Shown here in pieces: positions 1-5,675 of a DNA stretch of 11,909 nucleotides. The translations under genes and the position numbers were made by a program. Every line of letters starts with the position of its first letter. Position 1 is the stretch's first letter. The stretch comes from Candidatus Latescibacterota bacterium (GTDB taxonomy: Bacteria > Latescibacterota > UBA2968 > UBA8231). Below the pieces are notes generated by a model. The model saw only the letters and a program-made list of their open reading frames with translations. It was not told the DNA's origin and searched no databases. The DNA lies in the NCBI GenBank assembly GCA_022827165.1, contig JAJDTN010000052.1:1-11909 (forward strand). The letters are read 5' to 3'.

Positions 1-509
1 CTGGCCGGACGGAAGATGATGATGCGCAGGCCGTAGGCGTCGTGGAACTGGCGGCACATCTCCTCCTGCAGGCGCTTGGTGATGCCGTAGAGGGTGCCTT
101 CCTTGCTGCGCACGTCCGACGACAGGAACCGCCCGTCCGGATGCTGCACGACGCAGGAGCTCATGTGCACGACCCGCTTGAGCCCGTGCCGCCGGGCCGA
201 CTCCAGGACGTTCCACATCCCCTTGACGTTGATGAGAAAGGGGTTCACGTCGTCCTCGTGGGGGCCCTCGTACCCGAAGTAGGCGGCCAGGTGGACGACG
301 CCGTCCATGCCTTCGAGGGTTCTGTGGACGGCGTGGAAGTCGGCCAGGTCCCCGTAGTGCTTGTCGCCCTCCCAGTCCCCGTCGAACTTGCGGTACACCG
401 ACCAGGCCTCGGGGTTGTGATCGAAGGCGCGCACCTCGTGGCGGCCGGCGAAGTTCTCGAGCACCGCCCGCCCGGCCCACCCCGCGGCGCCCATGACGGC
501 CACTTTCAC
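1..509 (-). CDS. NAD-dependent epimerase/dehydratase family protein (extended SDR), C-terminus outside window
   Basis: Reads right to left from a GTG start at 509-507, preceded by a GGGAGAA ribosome binding site. 169 full codons are visible with no stop, and the frame runs off base 1. The N-terminus is a Rossmann strand followed by the NAD-binding GxxGxxG motif (G7, G10, G13 in GAAGWAG). Later come a 'VVHLAAYFG' strand, the catalytic serine region HMSSC (S117/S118) and the YxxxK pair in YGITK (Y141, K145). This order and spacing are those of extended short-chain dehydrogenases acting on nucleotide sugars or related substrates. An ATG at 494 would delete the first beta strand, so GTG 509 is preferred. 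The gene is divergent from the toxin-antitoxin module and has its own promoter. Family is certain; substrate is not inferable, and it could be a sugar-nucleotide epimerase or a general NAD(P)-dependent oxidoreductase. Confidence 0.93.
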   Translation of the reverse strand, partial: MKVAVMGAAGWAGRAVLENFAGRHEVRAFDHNPEAWSVYRKFDGDWEGDKHYGDLADFHAVHRTLEGMDGVVHLAAYFGYEGPHEDDVNPFLINVKGMWNVLESARRHGLKRVVHMSSCVVQHPDGRFLSSDVRSKEGTLYGITKRLQEEMCRQFHDAYGLRIIIFRPA

Positions 510-539
510 GATGGTTTCTCCCGTCCGATTCCTTGCGTG

Positions 540-580
540 TCTTGAGGCTACTATAGAGAGCCGCTACTAGGCTCTCAAGA
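540..580. repeat. Nested inverted and direct repeats over the epimerase promoter (candidate operator)
   Basis: A perfect 7-bp inverted repeat, GAGAGCC (556-562) and GGCTCTC (570-576) with a 7-base loop, fills the promoter spacer and overlaps the -35 box. A second perfect inverted repeat, TCTTGAG (540-546) and CTCAAGA (574-580), encloses the whole promoter. The 7-mer GCTACTA also occurs twice in direct orientation (547-553 and 563-569), once over the -10 and once as the inner loop. There is no T-tract after the stem on either strand, so an operator is likelier than a terminator. The binding protein is unknown; the XRE protein encoded nearby is one possibility. Confidence 0.5.
550..578 (-). promoter_or_regulatory. 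sigma70-type promoter for the epimerase gene
   Basis: On the minus strand, -35 TTGAGA (573-578, five of six consensus bases) is followed by a 17-base spacer (556-572) and -10 TATAGT (550-555, five of six). Transcription would begin near 543, leaving a leader of about 34 bases before the GTG at 509. Spacing and distance are ideal. The promoter is inferred from consensus match only. Confidence 0.6.
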
Positions 581-608
581 CGGTGGCCTCGATCCTTGGA
601 GGGAGAGA

Positions 609-637
609 TTGACATGGACAGGATCGGGGTTTAGTAG
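609..637 (+). promoter_or_regulatory. Possible promoter for the XRE/ImmA-PIN module
   Basis: A perfect -35 hexamer TTGACA lies at 609-614. The -10 is weak: TAGTAG at 632-637 after a 17-base spacer (three of six), or TTTAGT at 630-635 after 15 bases (four of six). An alternative nearer the gene is TGGACA (744-749), 17 bases, TAACTT (767-772). Neither is strong, and the true start could be elsewhere. Confidence 0.25.
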
Positions 638-679
638 GTGAGGCGCACAGCAGATCGTCCAGGTAACGGCAAGCTCCAT

Positions 680-697
680 GAGGTATCCGAGGTATCG
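680..697. repeat. Tandem 9-bp repeat upstream of the XRE/ImmA gene
   Basis: GAGGTATCC is followed directly by GAGGTATCG, sharing eight of nine bases. The phasing is near one helical turn, which would suit a site bound by an autoregulating antitoxin. It may also be chance in a low-complexity stretch. Confidence 0.35.
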
Positions 698-819
698 ATG
701 GGCTGCTTGAGGCGGGCCCAAAACACAGAGAGAAATATACAACTGGACAGTGCGGTGTCGCGAAGATAACTTAAGCGGGACGACCTCCCCGCCCAGCAAT
801 TCCCCCAGCAGGAGCCAGG

Positions 820-1947
820 ATGTCCATAGAGAACGTGATCGGCACCAATGTGGTGCGGCTGCGGGTTTCGAAAAGCATGAGCCAGAAGGCACTTGCTGAG
901 CGCGCACGGCTGTCACGTCTTGGACTGGGCAAGATCGAACGGGGCGAGGCGCTGCCGCGGACCTCCACCATGCGGGCGCTGGCGCGCGCGTTAGGGGTCT
1001 CTCCTGCCCAACTCGCGGCCACCGTGCGGCCCCTGAGCACCGTACGCTTCCGCGCTCGAAAGCGGGTGCGAGAGCGGGAGCAGCTGCTGGCCGAGGTTTC
1101 GAATTGGCTCGAGGACTATGGATTCCTTGAGGAGTTGCTGGAGGATACCGCGCCCTTTGAACTCCAAGGGCTCCGTAATCAGCGGCAAGGAGGCCCGCGG
1201 GCCGTGGCCGAGAGGGTTCGGAAGCACCTTGAGTACGACCATCAGCCCATCTACGACATCTGCGGGTTGCTGGAAGGATGCGGCGTCAAGGTGCTCCGTC
1301 TCCCACGAGCGACCGAGGCGTTCTTCGGGCTCTCGGTCAAGGAAGACGACGGAGGACCCGCGATCGTCATCAACACTTGGGAGCGGATTTCTGTCGAGCG
1401 GTGGATCTTCTCTGCTGCGCATGAGCTGGGCCACTTGCTTCTGCACCCGGGCGCATACGACTACAGGCAGGAGGAGGAACCCATGGATGAGGAGAGGCAG
1501 GCGGATGAGTTCGCCAGCTTCTTCCTGATGCCTCAGGACTCCTTTGAGCGGGAGTGGTGTGACTCAAGCGGGCACCCACTGTACGAACGCGTCCTCAAAG
1601 TCAAGCGGATCTTCCACGTGAGCTACAAGACGGTGCTGCTCCGCTTGGTGCAGATGGAAGAAGCCCCTCGGGAGGTCTTCGGTATCTTCCAGGTGCAGCA
1701 CCGTAGGCGGTGGGGGCGGACCCTGAAGAAGGTAGATGAACCTCAGCCGTTGACAGAGAGCGAGTTCAGCGACAAACGGGGGCTTGAGCCGGACCGTCTC
1801 TCTGCTGCCGACTGCCTCGACGACAGACTTCGGCGCCTGGTCCGCCGAGGTGTCGAGGCCGAGGAGATCTCACTCGGCCGGGGGGCCGAGATCCTGGGCA
1901 TGTCCCTGGTGGACATGCGCCAGTTGGCCGCAGAATGGGCAGCATGA
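820..1947 (+). CDS. XRE-family HTH and ImmA/IrrE metallopeptidase-domain protein (putative antitoxin)
   Basis: 375 aa, starting at an ATG five bases after AGGAG (810-814). Residues about 8-65 form an XRE helix-turn-helix, with the typical sequence SQKALAERARLS, a KIERGE turn and RALARALGVSPAQL. Residues about 140-270 are an ImmA/IrrE (COG2856) zinc peptidase fold: H201-E202-L203-G204-H205 is the HExxH site, and E230 in QADEFAS sits where the third metal ligand usually lies. Residues about 345-375 (including LGRGAEILGMSLVDM) resemble the UPF0175 antitoxin family, giving an extra C-terminal module. COG2856-XRE proteins are known partners in toxin-antitoxin and phage-type regulatory pairs. The PIN gene starts one base after this stop, so it is probably the antitoxin and autorepressor. 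Codons use more A/T in the third position than the genes after 2575, consistent with transfer. The domain calls are firm, the antitoxin role is inferred, and the UPF0175 similarity is by eye. Confidence 0.92.
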   Translation: MSIENVIGTNVVRLRVSKSMSQKALAERARLSRLGLGKIERGEALPRTSTMRALARALGVSPAQLAATVRPLSTVRFRARKRVREREQLLAEVSNWLEDYGFLEELLEDTAPFELQGLRNQRQGGPRAVAERVRKHLEYDHQPIYDICGLLEGCGVKVLRLPRATEAFFGLSVKEDDGGPAIVINTWERISVERWIFSAAHELGHLLLHPGAYDYRQEEEPMDEERQADEFASFFLMPQDSFEREWCDSSGHPLYERVLKVKRIFHVSYKTVLLRLVQMEEAPREVFGIFQVQHRRRWGRTLKKVDEPQPLTESEFSDKRGLEPDRLSAADCLDDRLRRLVRRGVEAEEISLGRGAEILGMSLVDMRQLAAEWAA

Positions 1948-1948
1948 G

Positions 1949-2452
1949 ATGCCCGACCGGCCGGCGGTACTTCTGTCGGACGCGAATGTACTGATCGATT
2001 ACCGGGACTCGGACTTGGCGATTCTTGCGCTGGTCGTTCAGCATCTCGCCCCGGTCCATGTCCTGCGAGACGTTGTCGATGAAGTGGATGACCTGAGCCT
2101 CGCACGGTGCGGAGAACTCGGACTGAGGGTGATCGAGGTTGGACCCGAGACCCTGCTCCAATTGGAGGAACTCCCACGAAGACTCTCACGCTACGATCGC
2201 CTGTCGCTCCACGTCTGCCGGGAGAACGACTGGGTCTGCCTGACCAATGACCGCCTTCTTCGTCGAATCTGCAGTGAACACAATGTCCGGACGAGGTGGG
2301 GGTTGGAACTCATGCTCGATCTGGTTTCGGAAGGGGCTCTCTCGGCCTCGCGTGCTCTGGCGGCGGCGGAGAGGATCCATGCCAACAATCCTCATCACAT
2401 CTCGAGAGAAGTCCTGCGGAGGTTTTCCTCGCGTCTGCAACCCGGCCAGTAG
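1949..2452 (+). CDS. PIN-domain ribonuclease, VapC-like (putative toxin)
   Basis: 167 aa. The ATG lies one base after the XRE/ImmA stop (TGA-G-ATG), so translation is almost certainly coupled. The PIN acidic quartet is visible in order: D11 in LLSDANVLIDY, E45 in VVDEVDDL, D83 in LSRYDRLSL and D101 in LTNDRLLRR. PIN nucleases coordinate Mg2+ or Mn2+ with these residues and cleave RNA, often tRNA or rRNA, when free of antitoxin. The size is slightly above classical VapC because of a C-terminal helical extension (about residues 115-167). The late LTNDRLLRR motif and the upstream partner's UPF0175-like tail point to the DUF3368-like side of the PIN superfamily; DUF4411 is an alternative. An upstream in-frame ATG exists at 1784, deep inside the antitoxin gene, and is rejected because the PIN fold begins exactly at 1949. 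Confidence 0.88.
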   Translation: MPDRPAVLLSDANVLIDYRDSDLAILALVVQHLAPVHVLRDVVDEVDDLSLARCGELGLRVIEVGPETLLQLEELPRRLSRYDRLSLHVCRENDWVCLTNDRLLRRICSEHNVRTRWGLELMLDLVSEGALSASRALAAAERIHANNPHHISREVLRRFSSRLQPGQ

Positions 2453-2482
2453 ACGAGCGGGGTGGCATCGGGCCTCAGACCC

Positions 2483-2578
2483 ATGACAATCCACATCGGC
2501 GGCGAGCGGCAGCTGTTCCTCGACGACCACGGCAGCGAGGAGCAGGACGGCCTCAAGCGGGTCATGGTGGAAGCATGA
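2483..2578 (+). pseudogene. Truncated N-terminal fragment of a glycosidase-like 'LFLDD' protein (31 codons)
   Basis: ATG at 2483, 31 codons, TGA at 2576-2578. The peptide begins MTIHIGGERQLFLDDHGSEE and continues to 'DGLKRVMVEA'. This pattern (an IG..RQLF.DD strand, then a D/E-rich turn and a G.KRVM strand) is how I recall the first 30 or so residues of large GH32/43-like beta-propeller proteins common in Planctomycetes- and Latescibacteria-type genomes, where a protein of several hundred residues would follow. Here nothing follows: the stop overlaps the PhyH start as ATGA. It lies at the border between the lower-GC toxin-antitoxin module and the high-GC operon, so a deletion or insertion event may have removed the rest. 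Alternatively it is a small coupled leader gene. No strong ribosome binding site precedes it. Confidence 0.5.
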
Positions 2579-3420
2579 AGTTCAGCGAGCGACAACTCGA
2601 GCAGTACCGCACCCTCGGCTACGTCATCGTCGACTGCCCGTTCCCCGAGAGCCTCACCGAGGAGTGCATGGCGGCGGTCGAGAGGACGACGCGGGATCCC
2701 TCGGAGGGTCCGGCCGACGGCAGCAAGAGGAATCACTTCCGCCTGCGGCCCCAGGTGGAAGACTCCTACTGGTGCGCCCTCGATCACTCCCTGCCGTTCC
2801 TGAAGATCATCCTGCATCCCGAGATCGTGGAGCTGGTCCGCCAGCTGAACGGAGCGAGCGACATCTACCTGCGCAACGGCGGCATCAACGAGCAGGCGCC
2901 GGATCGGTCCGTTGGGTGGCACGTCGATGGGGGTCCGGAGTGGGCGGAGTTCATGCACTACTTCTCCGGCGCTTCGCGGGCGAACGGGTGCCTGCGCATC
3001 GTGCCGGGAAGTCACAGGGGGCCGCCCGACTCTCTGCAGGAGAAGGCCGCCCGCCTCCGCGATGAACGGGGAATCCCCGGCTCCCCGGCCGACGACGGCT
3101 GGGAGGACGTCGCCCTCGACGAGGAGATCTCCCTCGAGGTGGAGCCCCACCAGTTGATCGTGCGTCACTCGAGGCTGTTTCACGCGACCTGGCTCAACCG
3201 CACGAACGAGGGCCGATACATGAGCCACTGGCTGTTCCATCCTCACACCATCGACAACCACCGCTTCACTTGGGGGGACTACCTGAGCCCGGAGCTGCTG
3301 GATGCGCTTACCCCCGAGCAGCGCGAGGTTCTGTGGCTGGATCGCGTCTTCGACATCGATCCCGCGTACGACAGGGAGCGGGCGCGCGAGCTGGGGCGGG
3401 TGAAGTGGGGGATTGTGTGA
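2575..3420 (+). CDS. Phytanoyl-CoA dioxygenase (PhyH) family protein 1
   Basis: 281 aa Fe(II)/2-oxoglutarate-dependent oxygenase. The N-terminus is the usual PhyH opening (MKFSERQLEQYRTLGYVIVD). The iron triad is complete: H116-x-D118 in WHVDGG and distal H203 in RLFHATW. R214, eleven residues after the distal histidine in EGRYMSHW, is the 2-oxoglutarate-binding arginine; human PAHX has the same H264/R275 spacing. 'GCLRIVPGSHRG' is the conserved strand following the first motif. The family couples 2-oxoglutarate decarboxylation to hydroxylation of a small organic substrate in the cytoplasm. The substrate is unknown and not necessarily a CoA ester. ATG 2575 is chosen because the PhyH fold starts there; upstream in-frame sequence reads out of the PIN gene and is not protein-like. 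It overlaps the 31-codon fragment before it (ATGA) and the M19 gene after it (GTGA). Confidence 0.93.
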   Translation: MKFSERQLEQYRTLGYVIVDCPFPESLTEECMAAVERTTRDPSEGPADGSKRNHFRLRPQVEDSYWCALDHSLPFLKIILHPEIVELVRQLNGASDIYLRNGGINEQAPDRSVGWHVDGGPEWAEFMHYFSGASRANGCLRIVPGSHRGPPDSLQEKAARLRDERGIPGSPADDGWEDVALDEEISLEVEPHQLIVRHSRLFHATWLNRTNEGRYMSHWLFHPHTIDNHRFTWGDYLSPELLDALTPEQREVLWLDRVFDIDPAYDRERARELGRVKWGIV

Positions 3421-4652
3421 ATCCCTGGGAAGAGGGCATCCAGCAGGCGAGGGACGCGGCCCTCGCGATCCTGCAGCCGTCCGAGTCGCAGCTGGAGCAC
3501 GGGCTGGCCCTGCACCGGGACGCCGTCGTCTGCGAGTCCTACAGCCTCGGACTGCAGGCGCCGATCGACGGCGAGGCCGTGGCGAAAGCCGTGGAGTCGG
3601 GGGCGTCAGAGGTGGAGCTGCAGTACCTGTCGGAGCGGATGCGCATGACCCGCTGGGCCGCCGCCGACGAGCTGAAGGCGGAGTACCTGGCGGCCTGGGA
3701 GGCTTCCGGCGTGACCTGCTCCTTCCAGAACACCGGCGAGGAGGGCAACGACCCCATGCGCATGCTGGGGCGGCTGGCCCACTACACCCACCTGACGGAC
3801 CGCATGCGCGACCACGTCTCCCGCGCCGCCTTCCCCGGCGACATCGCCGCCGCCAAGGCCGCCGGACGGCACTGCATCTACCAGACCTGCAACGGCGTCC
3901 CCCTGCCGGGGGAGCAGGCCACGGTCGAGCAGGAGCTGCGCTTCATCAGCCAGTTCTTCGAGCTCGGCTGCCGCATGATGCACCTGACCTACAACCGCCG
4001 CAATCCGATCGGCGACGGCTGCGCCGAGCCGGCCAACGCCGGTCTGAGCGACTTCGGCCGCGCGGTGATCGCCGAGATGAACAGGGTAGGCGTGATCGTC
4101 GACGTGGCCCACTCCGGGTGGCGCACCTGCCTGGAGGCGGCCGAGGTGTCGCAGAAGCCGATCGTCTCCAGCCACTCCGCCTGCGCCGCCCTGAACCACC
4201 ACCACCGCTGCAAGCCGGACGACGTGATGCGGGCCATCGCCGACAAGGGCGGGACCCTGGGCATCACCAACGTGCCCGCCTTCCTCGGCGGCAGCGGCTG
4301 CGTCGACGCCATGCTCGACCACGTCGACCACGCGGTGAAGGTCGTCGGCGCCGATCACGTGACCATCGGCACGGACCGCGCCTACGTCAGTTGCCGCTCC
4401 CGGGAGGAGAACGCCAAGGTCCGGGGGCGGCGGGGCACCCGCCGCCGCTGGGAGGCGCTGTGGCCGGCCGATGATCCCGTGGGGCGCCCCGAGTGGCGCC
4501 GGGAGCCCATGGTGCAGAGCATGGCGTGGACGAACTTCCCCCTCTTCACGGTCGGGCTGGTGCAACGCGGCTATGCGGATGACGACATCCGCAAGATCCT
4601 CGGCGGCAACATCCTCAGAGTCGCGCGCGAGGTGCTGGGAGAGGCCGGCTGA
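3417..4652 (+). CDS. Peptidase M19 (membrane/renal dipeptidase) family protein with divergent metal site
   Basis: 411 aa from a GTG overlapping the PhyH stop by four bases (GTGA); an in-frame GTG at 3405 is possible. The C-terminal half is clearly M19: GLSDFGRAVIAEMNRVG, H232 in VDVAHSG, H253 in SSHSAC, R264 and D320 in IGTDRAY. The 21-residue H232-H253 gap and the 11-residue H253-R264 gap equal those of human renal dipeptidase H198, H219 and R230, and D320 matches D288. The N-terminal half of the binuclear zinc site is altered. After the conserved RDA.V segment the expected HxD (H20, D22) reads Y42 and L44. The E125 region reads CIYQTCNG with no glutamate, and substrate residue H152 reads Y192 in LTYN. 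Known members cleave dipeptides or D-amino acid dipeptides with two zincs. This one may bind one metal or act on something else. It sits between an oxygenase and an acetyltransferase. Confidence 0.9.
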   Translation: MNPWEEGIQQARDAALAILQPSESQLEHGLALHRDAVVCESYSLGLQAPIDGEAVAKAVESGASEVELQYLSERMRMTRWAAADELKAEYLAAWEASGVTCSFQNTGEEGNDPMRMLGRLAHYTHLTDRMRDHVSRAAFPGDIAAAKAAGRHCIYQTCNGVPLPGEQATVEQELRFISQFFELGCRMMHLTYNRRNPIGDGCAEPANAGLSDFGRAVIAEMNRVGVIVDVAHSGWRTCLEAAEVSQKPIVSSHSACAALNHHHRCKPDDVMRAIADKGGTLGITNVPAFLGGSGCVDAMLDHVDHAVKVVGADHVTIGTDRAYVSCRSREENAKVRGRRGTRRRWEALWPADDPVGRPEWRREPMVQSMAWTNFPLFTVGLVQRGYADDDIRKILGGNILRVAREVLGEAG

Positions 4653-5659
4653 TGTACCAGCATCTTGACCGCATCACCCTCAAGTCGGGTGAGATTGTGG
4701 ACGCCGGCGTCGTGCAGGGCCCCGACCTCCAATGGGCCCCGCGCGTGGAAGGGCTTCTGAGCCACAAGGGCCCGCACTGGCGGTGGGGCAACGAGCAGGT
4801 CCTGCGCACCGGGACGGGCCTCGGCGTGTTCTACTACCTGCTGTCGCGGAGTGGCGATCCCTTCGCCAACATCATGACCATCGAGCACCGCGGCGCGGGG
4901 CTCCTCGGCCACGTGTACACCCGCCCGGAGGACCGCCGCCAGGGGGCGGCCACGCAGTTGCAGGCGCGCCTCATGGACGACTTCCGCCGGCGCGGCGGCC
5001 AAGCCCTGTTTCTGGGCACGGGGTACGACTCCCCGGCGTACCACATCTACCAGGCCCACGGCTTCGCGAGCATCGAGCCGGAGAGCGGCCAGATGTCGTA
5101 CTACACCACCTCCCGGGAGGAGTTCGAGGCGGCCTTCTTCGCCCCGGGCGAGACCGCCGCGGAACCCGCCGGCTGGCTGCACTGGCCGGCGTCGACGCCT
5201 CTCTTCGCGGGAGCCTTCCCCGGCGTCGTGCGCGGAGCCGGCCTGGGGCTGTGGGGCCGCCGCACCACCGAAGGGCCGTTCCTGCCCCTGATGCAGGACA
5301 GCCAGGAGCGCAGGGCCGACGGACGTCCTCCCCGAGCGGTGGCCCTGGTGCAACAGGTGACCCGCGCCGTGGTGGGCCTGGCCATGTGGTCGGATCATCC
5401 CCTGTGGCCGGACGCCCGCCTGATCGACTTGTACTGCCATCCGGCGTTCTGGGACCAGGGGGCGGCCCTGCTCCAGGAGCTGGAGCTACCCGCGAGCCAC
5501 CCCTGTCTGGCCTACTGCGACGCGGGTCTGCAGCCCAAGGCCGAGGCCCTGGGCGCGGCGGGGTTCCGCCGCGGCGCTACCTTGAGCGAGCGGGTGGCCG
5601 CCGACCGCAGGGAGTCAGGCCGGGTCGACGTGGAGGTGTGGGAGAGTGACCGTGGATAG
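4652..5659 (+). CDS. Tandem GNAT-type N-acetyltransferase
   Basis: 335 aa, starting within the previous stop (TGATG), so translationally coupled. Residues about 1-165 form a GNAT domain. HVYTRPEDRRQGAATQLQAR includes the acetyl-CoA pyrophosphate loop (R96-Q97-G98-A99-A100, the Q/R-x-x-G-x-G/A motif), followed by the 'LFLGTGYDSPAYHIYQAHGF' strand and helix that close the fold. Residues about 228-315 look like a second, degenerate GNAT half: VVGLAMW strand, LIDLYCHPAFW in place of the acetyl-CoA strand, a helix without the glycine loop, then LAYCDAG and AEALGAAGFRRG. Such double-GNAT proteins often keep one active domain. The substrate is unknown; an amine made by neighbouring enzymes is possible. 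Cytoplasmic, with no signal peptide. Confidence 0.85.
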   Translation: MYQHLDRITLKSGEIVDAGVVQGPDLQWAPRVEGLLSHKGPHWRWGNEQVLRTGTGLGVFYYLLSRSGDPFANIMTIEHRGAGLLGHVYTRPEDRRQGAATQLQARLMDDFRRRGGQALFLGTGYDSPAYHIYQAHGFASIEPESGQMSYYTTSREEFEAAFFAPGETAAEPAGWLHWPASTPLFAGAFPGVVRGAGLGLWGRRTTEGPFLPLMQDSQERRADGRPPRAVALVQQVTRAVVGLAMWSDHPLWPDARLIDLYCHPAFWDQGAALLQELELPASHPCLAYCDAGLQPKAEALGAAGFRRGATLSERVAADRRESGRVDVEVWESDRG

Positions 5660-5665
5660 AAAGGA
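5658..5665 (+). promoter_or_regulatory. Ribosome binding site fixing the start of the PhyH-HEAT gene
   Basis: AGAAAGGA ends ten bases before the ATG at 5676. In-frame GTG codons at 5646 and 5652 lie upstream of this site and have no comparable ribosome binding sequence. The ATG also begins where PhyH homology begins (MAELRLLTDEQLRQFIVDGY). Confidence 0.6.
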
Positions 5666-5675
5666 CTGCGAGAGC

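Larger units (their letters stand above)
510..819. other. Divergent intergenic region, 310 bp
   Basis: No protein gene is supported here. The left part carries the epimerase promoter and its repeats. The right part is notably less GC-rich: row 721-780 is about 45% GC by hand count, far below the rest of the window. It contains a tandem 9-mer at 680-697 (GAGGTATCC then GAGGTATCG) and weak promoter candidates for the downstream module. No tRNA or clear terminator was seen. Confidence 0.7.

Noticed and set aside
42..545. Plus-strand open frame over the epimerase gene
   Set aside because: The minus strand encodes a clear SDR with GxxGxxG and YxxxK; the plus frame has no motif.
614..634. Tiny ATG-to-TAG frame (six codons) just after TTGACA
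   Set aside because: Too short, with no support beyond start and stop.
577..819. Left boundary direct repeat or attachment site for the toxin-antitoxin island
   Set aside because: Comparing 577-640 with 2453-2520 by eye gave only matches of about six bases such as GGTGGC; no convincing att or target-site duplication, and no integrase or transposase in the window.
3606..4565. Long antisense open frames opposite the M19 gene and similar ones at 5577-6881, 7055-8611, 8562-9695, 9767-10975 and 10827-11744
   Set aside because: They mirror the high third-position GC of the sense genes, have repetitive Ala/Gly/Val/His-rich composition and no recognisable motif.
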